NCBI GenBank assembly: GCA_046735355.1
Contig: JBKPTC010000117.1
Location: forward strand, 1 to 27,909
Length of the DNA: 27,909 nucleotides
Source: DATAEU01 sp046735355
Lineage (GTDB): Bacteria; Actinomycetota; UBA4738; HRBIN12
Direction of reading: 5' to 3'
Part shown: piece after piece, positions 21,926 through 27,909 of the stretch
Numbering within the stretch: position 1 is the first letter of the stretch
How the letters are laid out: each line of letters starts with the position of its first letter
Program-made: the position numbers and the translations under genes
The notes under the pieces: model-generated
Seen by the model: the letters and a program-made list of their open reading frames with translations, nothing else
The model's database searches: none
What the model was told of the DNA's origin: nothing

Positions 21926-22480
21926 ATGCGGGTGATCGCGGGGTCGGCGAGGGGCGTTCGGCTCGCGCCCGTCCCGAGGGGCGTGCGGCCGGTCTCCGAC
22001 ATGGCGCGCGAGGGACTGTTCTCGAGCATCGCCGCGGACGTTCCGGGCGCGATCGCGTTGGACCTGTACGCGGGGACGGGCGCCCTCGGTATCGAGGCGC
22101 TCTCGCGGGGCGCGGACGAGGCGGTGTTCGTCGAGCGTTCGGCGACGGCGGCCGGCGTCATCCGCGCGAACCTCGAGAAGGCGCGCCTCGCGGACCGCGG
22201 CCGAGTGATCCGACACGATGTCGGATCCTTTGTCATCAACGATGACAGCTCCGCAGGGCCGTTCGACGTCGTCCTACTGGATCCGCCCTACGACGCCGGC
22301 GTGCCCGACGTCGATCGCATCCTGACCGCGCTCGCCGACCGATGGCTGTCGGGGCCGGGCGCGATCGTGGCCCTGACGAGGGGCGTCCGAAGTTCCATGC
22401 CTGTCATTCCGCTAAACTTGCCCGTCGCGAGGCGGCTCGAGTATGGGGACAGCCTCGTCCTGATCTGCCGAGCCACGTAG
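21926..22480 (+). CDS. rsmD: 16S rRNA guanine-N2 methyltransferase RsmD
   Basis: The 184-residue protein begins RVIAGSARGVRLAPVP, then RPVSDMAREGLFSSI, the SAM motif DLYAGTGALGIEALSRGA and the catalytic DPPY (about 115-118). RsmD methylates G966 (E. coli numbering) of 16S rRNA. The order rsmD-coaD is widely conserved. ATG 21926 is preceded by a TACAGT box and not by a ribosome site. The long frame reaching back to 18884 is a chance extension through recG. Confidence 0.93.
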   Translation: MRVIAGSARGVRLAPVPRGVRPVSDMAREGLFSSIAADVPGAIALDLYAGTGALGIEALSRGADEAVFVERSATAAGVIRANLEKARLADRGRVIRHDVGSFVINDDSSAGPFDVVLLDPPYDAGVPDVDRILTALADRWLSGPGAIVALTRGVRSSMPVIPLNLPVARRLEYGDSLVLICRAT

Positions 22481-22575
22481 GCCCGGACGTTCGGCGACCC
22501 GGTCGGCCCGCGCGCTCGACCGGCGAGCCCGTCGCTCGGGCCTCCGGCCGACGGCGCGGAACCGAGGAGGTCCGG

Positions 22576-23058
22576 GTGCCCCTCACGGCCGTGTGTCCGG
22601 GGACGTTCGACCCCGTGACCAACGGGCACGTCGACATCATCGAACGGGCTGCCCGGCAGCTCGATCGACTGGTCGTGGCGGTGCTGGACAACCCGGGCAA
22701 GCGCCCGTTGTTCTCGGCCGAGGAGCGGGTGGCGATGCTCAAGGAGTCCACCGCGGATCTGGACGGGGTCGAGGTCGATTCGTTCTCGGGATTGCTCGTG
22801 GAATACGCACACAGGATCGGCGCTCGGGTCGTCGTCAAGGGCCTGCGCGCCGTCACCGACTTCGAATACGAGATCCAGATGGCGCAGATGAACCAGCGGC
22901 TCGGACAGGTGGAGACGTTCTTCGTCACCACGGACCCGACGTGGTCGTACCTGTCGTCGTCTCTCGTCCGCGAGATCGCGAGCTTCGGCGGCGACGTGAG
23001 CGGTCTCGTGCCGCCCGTCGTCGTCCGGCGCCTGCACGAGAAGTTCCAAGGAGCCTGA
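22576..23058 (+). CDS. coaD: Pantetheine-phosphate adenylyltransferase
   Basis: The 160-residue enzyme has CPGTFDPVTNGHVDIIERA (7-25) with the TNGH nucleotide motif, then VAVLDNPGKRPLF, VVVKGLRAVTDFEYE and TTDPTWSYLSSSLVREIASF. CoaD adenylates 4-phosphopantetheine in coenzyme A synthesis. GTG 22576 has GAGGAGG 5 bases upstream. The next gene starts one base after its stop, so the transcript likely continues. Confidence 0.96.
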   Translation: MPLTAVCPGTFDPVTNGHVDIIERAARQLDRLVVAVLDNPGKRPLFSAEERVAMLKESTADLDGVEVDSFSGLLVEYAHRIGARVVVKGLRAVTDFEYEIQMAQMNQRLGQVETFFVTTDPTWSYLSSSLVREIASFGGDVSGLVPPVVVRRLHEKFQGA

Positions 23059-23059
23059 G

Positions 23060-23620
23060 GTGGACCTCACAGGGCAGATCCAGCAGCTCGAGGACATGGT
23101 CAAGGAGGCGAAGTCCATGCCGCTGTCGTCCTCGGCGCTGCTCAACCGGGACGAGCTGCTCGAGCTCGTCGAGCAGATGAAGAAGTCCCTGCCCGAGGAG
23201 ATCAAGCAGGCGCGGTGGGTCGTGCGCGACCGCGAGGAGCTCCTCGCCAAGGCGCGACGCGACGCCGAGCAGATCGTCGCCGACGCCCGCGCCGAGCAGC
23301 TCCGGATGGCGACGCGCGAGGAGGTCGTCAGGCGCGCGCAGCAGGAGTCCGAGCGGATCGTCGCGGAGGCCGACGGCGACGCGCGTCGGATGCGCCTGGA
23401 GGCCGAGGACTACGTCGACGCGAAGCTCGCGCAGTTCGAGAACGCGCTGCAGCGGTTCGCGGAGGACTTCGTCGTGACGCAGGACGCGCTCGCCCGGACG
23501 CTCGAGCAGGTCGAGGGCGGTCGCGAGCGTCTGCGCGGCGGTCCGGCGCAGCAGGAGTTCGCGACCGAGGCCGCCCCGGCGCCGACCGCGCTGCACGACC
23601 AGGAGGAGGAGCGGGCGTGA
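23060..23620 (+). CDS. Coiled-coil protein, conserved between coaD and yceD
   Basis: The 186-residue product is almost wholly helical: an N-terminal MDLTGQIQQLEDMVKEAKS, a segment SSALLNRDELLELVEQMKK, and a long coiled coil (about 60-150) rich in Ala, Glu and Arg (AEQIVADARAEQL). The C-terminus is disordered (QEFATEAAPAPTALHDQEEE). It resembles DivIVA-like or ATP-synthase-b-like coils often annotated in actinobacteria at this place. It may be a cytoskeletal or envelope-scaffolding factor; its function is not shown. GTG 23060 has AAGGAG 6 bases upstream; the stop overlaps the yceD start. Confidence 0.82.
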   Translation: MDLTGQIQQLEDMVKEAKSMPLSSSALLNRDELLELVEQMKKSLPEEIKQARWVVRDREELLAKARRDAEQIVADARAEQLRMATREEVVRRAQQESERIVAEADGDARRMRLEAEDYVDAKLAQFENALQRFAEDFVVTQDALARTLEQVEGGRERLRGGPAQQEFATEAAPAPTALHDQEEERA

Positions 23621-24138
23621 TGCGCGCGATCGACGTCCGAGATCTGGTGGACCGACCCGGCTCCGCCAAGCGTGTGCACGTCGACGAGCGGGTCGAGGAC
23701 ATGGGCACGGAGCTCGCGGCCGTCCAGCCGGACGCGCCGATCGAGGGCGACCTGACGCTCGAGAGCGTCATCGAGGGCGTCTTCGTGACGGGCTCGGTCG
23801 GCGGCCGCCTGTCGATGCGCTGCGCCCGGTGCCTCCGCGAGTTCGAGACGGGCTTCGACGTCGACATGAACGAGCTGTACGTCCGTGACGCGGGGCCCGA
23901 CGACGACTACGCCCTCGCCGACGACCTCACGCTCGATCCCGAGCCGATGGTGCGCGACGCCGTCGTGCTGCAGCTGCCGTTCTCGCCGCTGTGCCGCCCG
24001 GACTGCCTCGGTCTGTGCCCGCGGTGCGGCGGCGACCGCAATGCCGGCGAGTGCACGTGCGGCCCCGACGTCGACGCACGGTGGTCGGTGCTCGAGCGGC
24101 TGTTCGTCGACGCTCCCGACGACGGCGACGACAACTGA
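23620..24138 (+). CDS. yceD: YceD/DUF177 family protein
   Basis: The 172-residue protein has the DUF177 layout: N-terminal LVDRPGSAKRVHVDERV, the central GGRLSMRCARCLREFE (Cys68/Cys71) and PEPMVRDAVVLQLPFSPLC with the C-terminal cluster CLGLCPRCGGDRNAGECTC. Acting beside rpmF, YceD is linked with 23S rRNA processing and bL32 supply. ATG 23620 overlaps the previous stop; GTG 23617 is an alternative. The four C-terminal Cys residues could bind zinc, as seen in many actinobacterial members. Confidence 0.92.
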   Translation: MRAIDVRDLVDRPGSAKRVHVDERVEDMGTELAAVQPDAPIEGDLTLESVIEGVFVTGSVGGRLSMRCARCLREFETGFDVDMNELYVRDAGPDDDYALADDLTLDPEPMVRDAVVLQLPFSPLCRPDCLGLCPRCGGDRNAGECTCGPDVDARWSVLERLFVDAPDDGDDN

Positions 24139-24183
24139 CACGCCTACCGACGCGATCCACGAGATCCACGAAAGGACGACGAG

Positions 24184-24360
24184 ATGCCGGTACCGAAGCG
24201 ACGCCAGAGCCACACGCGCGGGCACAAGCGCAAGGCGACGTGGAAGGCGCAGCCGACCACGTTCTCGGAGTGCCCGCAATGCCACCAGCCGAAACTTCCG
24301 CACCGCGTGTGCGCCAACTGCGGCTACTACGCCGGACGTCAGGCGATCGAGGTCGAGTGA
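24184..24360 (+). CDS. rpmF: Ribosomal protein bL32
   Basis: The 58-residue protein begins MPVPKRRQSHTRGHKRKATW and has two Cys pairs, Cys30/Cys33 (ECPQCHQ) and Cys43/Cys46 (VCANCGYY), with YYAGRQAIEVE at the end. It is the zinc-binding form of bL32. AAAGGACGACGAG lies just before the ATG. It follows yceD after 45 bases and precedes rnc by 4, the usual order. Confidence 0.97.
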   Translation: MPVPKRRQSHTRGHKRKATWKAQPTTFSECPQCHQPKLPHRVCANCGYYAGRQAIEVE

Positions 24361-24364
24361 CGCG

Positions 24365-25099
24365 ATGACCGCGCTCGGCGCCGACGACGCGAACGCCCGC
24401 GCGTTGGAGCGCTCGCTCGGCGTGTCCTTCGACGACGCGTCGATCCGGACGACGGCGCTCACGCATCGCTCGTACGCGTTCGAGCACGACCTCGCGGCGC
24501 ACAACGAACGGCTCGAGTTCCTCGGCGACGCGGTGCTCGGGCTCGTCGTGACGGACATGGCGTACCGGACGTTTCCGGACCTGGCGGAGGGCGAGCTCGC
24601 CAAGCTCCGTGCCTCCATCGTCAACATGTCGGCGCTCGCGGACGTCGCTCGCACGCTCGGGCTCGGTGCCGCCGTTCGGCTCGGCAAGGGCGAGGAGATG
24701 AGCGGTGGCCGCGACAAGGCGAGCATCCTGGCCGACGCGCTCGAGGCGCTCCTCGGCGCCGTGTATCTGGACCGAGGCCTCGCCGTCGCGACCGAGCTGA
24801 TCGAGCGGCTGTTCCGGCCGCGCATGACGGCCCACGCGCGCGGCGAGGGCGACCACCGCGACTACAAGACGATCCTGCAGGAGCTCGCGTCGCAGCGGCT
24901 GCGCGCGCTGCCGGAGTACCGCATCACCGAGCGTGGTCCGGATCATCAGAAGGAGTTCACGGCGACGGTGTTCCTGGCCGGCAGGCCGTGCGGGACCGGA
25001 ACGGGCCGGTCCAAGAAGGAGGCCGAGCAACAGGCGGCATACGAGGCGTGGCAGGGCCTGTCCGAGGAGTCGGCGCCGGCCGGCTCGACGCACGCGTAG
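24365..25099 (+). CDS. rnc: Ribonuclease III
   Basis: The 244-residue enzyme has the signature NERLEFLGDAVL (47-58), a second acidic helix DKASILADALEALLGAVYLD and a C-terminal dsRNA-binding domain (about 160-232, with DYKTILQELASQ, and SKKEAEQQAAYEAW). RNase III cuts structured RNA such as the rRNA precursor. ATG 24365 follows rpmF by 4 bases. It is followed by mutM, 27 bases on, with an in-frame stop between. Confidence 0.96.
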   Translation: MTALGADDANARALERSLGVSFDDASIRTTALTHRSYAFEHDLAAHNERLEFLGDAVLGLVVTDMAYRTFPDLAEGELAKLRASIVNMSALADVARTLGLGAAVRLGKGEEMSGGRDKASILADALEALLGAVYLDRGLAVATELIERLFRPRMTAHARGEGDHRDYKTILQELASQRLRALPEYRITERGPDHQKEFTATVFLAGRPCGTGTGRSKKEAEQQAAYEAWQGLSEESAPAGSTHA

Positions 25100-25126
25100 G
25101 GCTGTCGAGGGGGAGAAGGGGCCAGG

Positions 25127-25969
25127 GTGGAGCTACCCGAAGTCGAGGTCATGCGACGCGACCTCGAGAAGGACGTCGTAGGGCGCAAGATCGCGTCCGC
25201 GGAGGTCCGCAACTCGAAGAACGCGATGCGCGTCGTCCGCCGGCACGGCAAGCGGAAGGAGTTCACCGACCGCGTCACCGGCCGAAAGATCACGAAGGTG
25301 GAGCGTCGCGGCAAGTACGTCCTGATGCAGCTCGACAACGGCGACGTCGTCGTCGTGCACTTCGGGATGAGCGGCCAGTTCGTGCGCGGGAACAAGCGTC
25401 AGCCGCTGCAGCCGCACACGCACGTCGTCTTCACGTTCCAGCAGGGCGGCGACCTGCGGTTCATCGATCCGCGGACGTTCGGCGAGATGTTCGTGACGTC
25501 CGGCGACGACCTCGGCAAGGTCAAGGAGCTCCAGCACATCGCGATCGATCCGCTCGACCAGGTCTTCACGTGGGCCACGTTCGGGTCGTTGATGGCGCAG
25601 CGCGCCTCGAAGATGAAGCAGCTGCTCATGGATCAGAAGTTCATCTCGGGGCTCGGAAACATCTACTCCGACGAGGTGCTGTTCGCGGCCGGGCTGCGGT
25701 ACGACCGGATGTCGGACACGCTCTCGTCGCAGGAGGTGCGTCGGATGTACCGCGCGCTCCAGGAGGTGCTGCAGGACGCGATCCGCTTCCGGGGAACCAC
25801 GCTCGATGACGAGGCGTACGTCGATCTGTTCGGCAAGCCGGGCGAGTATCAGAGCGAGCTGAAGGTGTACGGACGCGCCGGCCAGCCGTGCCGAAGGTGC
25901 CGGACGCCCATCCAGACCGTCAAGATCGCCGGGCGGACGTCGTACTACTGTCCGCAGTGCCAGAGCTGA
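25127..25969 (+). CDS. mutM: MutM/Fpg-family DNA glycosylase lacking Pro2
   Basis: The 280-residue protein has the Fpg fold marks: ELPEVE at the N-terminus, RRGKYVL (the conserved Lys near 64), VHFGMSGQF, GLGNIYSDEVLFAAGL, and the C-terminal zinc finger with Cys pairs (CRRC and CPQC, about 256-278). Fpg removes 8-oxoguanine and cleaves the site. However, it starts M-E-L-P-E-V-E, not M-P-E-L-P-E-V-E: the catalytic N-terminal proline is absent. The start GTG 25127 has GGAGAAGGG upstream, and the frame has a stop at 25097-25099 with no other start between, so the gap is not a start mistake. It may be inactive, use another amine, or have another role. Confidence 0.9.
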   Translation: MELPEVEVMRRDLEKDVVGRKIASAEVRNSKNAMRVVRRHGKRKEFTDRVTGRKITKVERRGKYVLMQLDNGDVVVVHFGMSGQFVRGNKRQPLQPHTHVVFTFQQGGDLRFIDPRTFGEMFVTSGDDLGKVKELQHIAIDPLDQVFTWATFGSLMAQRASKMKQLLMDQKFISGLGNIYSDEVLFAAGLRYDRMSDTLSSQEVRRMYRALQEVLQDAIRFRGTTLDDEAYVDLFGKPGEYQSELKVYGRAGQPCRRCRTPIQTVKIAGRTSYYCPQCQS

Positions 25970-26050
25970 ACGGAGACGCCATGCGAACCATCCGCCGGAC
26001 GTCGACGGACGAGCGGCCAAAGATGACCGACGAGCTATGAGCGGCCGGAG

Positions 26051-26293
26051 ATGAGCGGAACCAATCCCGGGGAGCTGCTGATCGGGCCCGCCCTCGTCGG
26101 CGAGGACGCGGACGACGGCGACGCCTGGATCGTCGACCGGCGGCACGAAGACGGCGAGCACTGGATCGAGCTTCAGCGTCACCCGTCGAAGGCGGCCGCG
26201 CGCGAGGGGCTCGAGCAGGCGGTTCGAGCCGGCATCGCGCGCGAGGACCTCCGGATCAGGCGGCTCGACCCGCGCGGCGAGCCGGAGGACTGA
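26051..26293 (+). CDS. Small acidic protein of unknown function, 80 aa
   Basis: The product begins MSGTNPGELLIGPALVGEDA and continues DAWIVDRRHEDGEHWIELQR, then a helix (KAAAREGLEQAVRAGIARED). It reads like a small alpha/beta protein. No family recognised. ATG 26051 has GGAG just upstream, though very near. A 19-codon ORF with its own ribosome-like site (25981-26040) lies between mutM and this gene and may be nothing. It converges with the nicotinamidase gene. Confidence 0.6.
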   Translation: MSGTNPGELLIGPALVGEDADDGDAWIVDRRHEDGEHWIELQRHPSKAAAREGLEQAVRAGIAREDLRIRRLDPRGEPED

Positions 26294-26313
26294 CGCCTCG
26301 ATCGATCAGACGA

Positions 26314-26901
26314 TCAGATGAGCGTGGCGCCGGCGGCCCGCATGCGGTCGAGCGCTCGGTCGCCGTCGTCCGGTCGAAGGTCGACGGCGCGAACGGCGTC
26401 CGTGAGCACCTCGGCCTCGAACCCGAGGCGCCGCGCGTCGAGCACCGTCTCGACCACGCAATAGTCGGTCGCGAGTCCGCCGATGACGATGCGCTCGATG
26501 GCTCGATCGCGGAGCAGTCGCTCCAGCCTGGTCGGCTCCGTCTCGCCGCTCGTCGGATCGCGCACGCTGAATGCCGAGTAGCCGTCGCGGCCGTCGTCGC
26601 CCTTGCGAAGCCGCTCACCGTCGACGACGCGGAGCGCGGGATGCAGCTCGGCGCCCCACGTCCCGGCGACGCAGTGCACCGGCCAGATCCCGCCGTCGCG
26701 CTCGAAGTGCGGCGTGTGCTCAGGGTGCCAGTCCTGTGTGTACACCACGAGTGCGCCGGCGGCGGCGGCGGACGCGACCTCGTCGCTCACGGGCGCGACG
26801 ACCTCGTCGCCTCCCGTCACCGACAGGCTGCCGGCCGGATCGGCGAAGTCGTTCTGCACGTCGACGACGACCAACGCGGCGCCGCCGTCGTATCGGACCA
26901 T
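26314..26901 (-). CDS. pncA: Nicotinamidase (isochorismatase family)
   Basis: The 195-residue protein has the catalytic triad Asp14 (VVVDVQNDF), Lys100 (LRKGDD) and Cys148 (GGLATDYCV), and the metal site Asp57/His59/His65 (QDWHPEHTPHF), with WPVHCVAGT after it. It turns nicotinamide into nicotinate for NAD salvage. The start ATG 26901 lies next to the divergent acylphosphatase; the shared box in between (CTAGTA) may serve both. Other amidases of this family are less likely because the metal site and the WPVHC motif are PncA-like. Confidence 0.88.
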   Translation of the reverse strand: MVRYDGGAALVVVDVQNDFADPAGSLSVTGGDEVVAPVSDEVASAAAAGALVVYTQDWHPEHTPHFERDGGIWPVHCVAGTWGAELHPALRVVDGERLRKGDDGRDGYSAFSVRDPTSGETEPTRLERLLRDRAIERIVIGGLATDYCVVETVLDARRLGFEAEVLTDAVRAVDLRPDDGDRALDRMRAAGATLI

Positions 26902-26905
26902 GTTC

Positions 26906-26912
26906 CTAGTAT
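26906..26912. promoter_or_regulatory. Overlapping divergent -10 boxes (TAGTAT / TACTAG)
   Basis: On the plus strand TAGTAT (26907-26912) ends 6 bases before GTG 26919. On the minus strand TACTAG (26911-26906) ends 4 bases before ATG 26901. The two divergent leaderless promoters would share bases. Confidence 0.4.
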
Positions 26913-26918
26913 CCGTCC

Positions 26919-27191
26919 GTGACGATCAGGGTTCGCGTCGTCGTCGAGGGGCGCGTCCAGGGCGTCTTCTTCCGGGCGAGCTGTGCCGAGCGCGCCCGGC
27001 GGCTCGGCGTCGGCGGGTGGGTCCGGAACCTCGCGGACGGCCGCGTCGAGGCGGCGTTCGAGGGCGACCCGGACGCCGTTCGGCAGATGGTCGGATGGTG
27101 TCGGGAGGGCCCGGCGGGCGCCCGCGTGACCGGCCTCGAGACCGTCGAAGAACCGCCCGTCGGGTCCACGTCGTTCGCCGTCGCGGGGTGA
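26919..27191 (+). CDS. acyP: Acylphosphatase
   Basis: The 90-residue protein has VEGRVQGVFFRA (9-20) with the catalytic Arg19 and GWVRNLADGRVE with Asn37, the usual acylphosphatase pair. It hydrolyses acyl phosphates such as carbamoyl phosphate. GTG 26919 is preceded by TAGTAT 6 bases upstream and has no ribosome site. Acylphosphatase next to smc and mutM is a common actinobacterial arrangement. Confidence 0.94.
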   Translation: MTIRVRVVVEGRVQGVFFRASCAERARRLGVGGWVRNLADGRVEAAFEGDPDAVRQMVGWCREGPAGARVTGLETVEEPPVGSTSFAVAG

Positions 27192-27231
27192 ACTCACGCA
27201 CGAAACTCCGGATTCGGCGGAGGGCCGCGGC

Positions 27232-27237
27232 TAGTAT
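27232..27237 (+). promoter_or_regulatory. -10 box TAGTAT of smc
   Basis: TAGTAT lies 10 bases before ATG 27248 and is identical to the acylphosphatase box. It would give a leader of only a few bases. Confidence 0.5.
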
Positions 27238-27247
27238 CGGCTCCCAC

Positions 27248-27909
27248 ATGTTCCTTCGGTCCCTGTCGATCCGCGGCTTCAAGTCGTTCGCGGACAAGAC
27301 CGTCCTCGACTTCGCCCCCGGCATCAGCGTGATCGTCGGGCCGAATGGCTCCGGCAAGTCGAACCTCGTCGACGCGATCAGCTGGGTGCTCGGCGAGCAG
27401 GGCCCGCGCGCGCTGCGCGGCGCGCACATGGCCGACGTCATCTTCGCCGGCAGCCCGCAGCGACCGCAGCTCGGCATGGCCGAGGTCAAGCTTGTCATCG
27501 ACAACTCGGCCGGCCTGATCCCGGTGCCGATGTCCGAGATCGAGATCAGCCGGGCGATCTTCCGCAACGGCGACAGCGAGTACCGCATCGGCGGCCAGGT
27601 GTGTCGGCTGCTCGACGTCCAGGAGCTCCTCTCGGAGACCGGGATCGGCCGCGCGCTGCACACCGTCGTCGGCCAGGGCCAGCTCGAGGACGTCCTGGCC
27701 GCCCGCCCCGAGGAGCGGCGTCAGTACATCGAGGAGGCCGCCGGCATCGCCAAGCACCGGAAGCGGCGCGAGCGCTCCGAGCGCAAGCTCGCCAACATGG
27801 ACCAGGACCTGCTCCGTCTGCACGACGTCCTGTCGGAGCTCAAACGGCAGCTGAAGCCGCTCCGGCAGCAGGCCGACATGGCGAAGCGGCACGAGGAGCT
27901 GACCGGCGA
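27248..27909 (+). CDS. smc: Chromosome segregation protein SMC, N-terminal part
   Basis: The first 220 codons are present; the right edge cuts the gene. The start MFLRSLSIRGFKSFADKT leads to the Walker A GPNGSGKSNLVDAISWVLG (about 32-50), RIGGQVCRLLDVQELLSETG, and the VVGQGQLEDVLAARPEERRQ segment before the first coiled coil. SMC condenses and separates chromosomes with ScpA/ScpB. The ATG 27248 is preceded by a TAGTAT box and no clear ribosome site. Confidence 0.97.
   Translation, partial: MFLRSLSIRGFKSFADKTVLDFAPGISVIVGPNGSGKSNLVDAISWVLGEQGPRALRGAHMADVIFAGSPQRPQLGMAEVKLVIDNSAGLIPVPMSEIEISRAIFRNGDSEYRIGGQVCRLLDVQELLSETGIGRALHTVVGQGQLEDVLAARPEERRQYIEEAAGIAKHRKRRERSERKLANMDQDLLRLHDVLSELKRQLKPLRQQADMAKRHEELTG

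Noticed and set aside
25981..26040. 19-codon ORF between mutM and the 26051 gene
   Set aside because: It has a weak ribosome-like site but is too short to support as a gene; no attenuator structure is seen.

Overview
The window is high-GC DNA from an actinomycete-like bacterium (Actinomycetota; class not resolved). The call rests on the order coaD, coiled-coil gene, yceD, rpmF, rnc, mutM, acylphosphatase, smc; on an F420 biosynthesis gene (CofC/FbiD type); on heavy use of GTG starts; and on many start codons that sit 6 to 10 bases after a TAnnnT box with no Shine-Dalgarno sequence, which fits leaderless transcription. I saw no tRNA, rRNA or CRISPR array.

Positions 1 to about 7500 are accessory. 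On the minus strand lie the start of a four-helix membrane protein that runs off the left edge, a small frameshifted gene, and a 56-residue zinc-ribbon gene that seems to start at ATT. The last two share a 14-base element at the same distance from their starts. A tight plus-strand cluster (1381-3643) carries a P27-type terminase small subunit, an RHH protein, an HK97-type prohead protease and three unknown small proteins. It lacks a large terminase, portal and capsid. It is followed by the N-terminal part of a tyrosine recombinase. This looks like a decayed prophage or a phage-satellite-like remnant. Next come a remnant of a barrel protein, a secreted glycine-rich repeat protein, a DUF2188 protein, weak small ORFs and hairpins, and a two-gene unit (6561-7443) of a small helical protein plus a 234-residue protein of unknown function.

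Positions 7721 to the end look like chromosomal core. Region by region: HU; a CofC and cold-shock-like pair on the minus strand; bioY, an acyltransferase, a Cys/Met-type PLP enzyme and ddl; an AsnC-type ligand-sensing domain alone; a three-gene phosphoribosyltransferase cluster; an ATP-type PEP carboxykinase; thiL-thiD; an aldo/keto reductase; rpmB; a TlpA-like lipoprotein; recG; rsmD-coaD-coiled coil-yceD-rpmF-rnc-mutM; a nicotinamidase; an acylphosphatase; and the first 220 codons of smc, cut by the right edge.

Points most worth checking are the MutM homologue without the catalytic N-terminal proline, the repeated leaderless promoter pattern, the matched upstream elements with an ATT start, the unrecognised 6561-7443 gene pair, and the incomplete phage packaging module.
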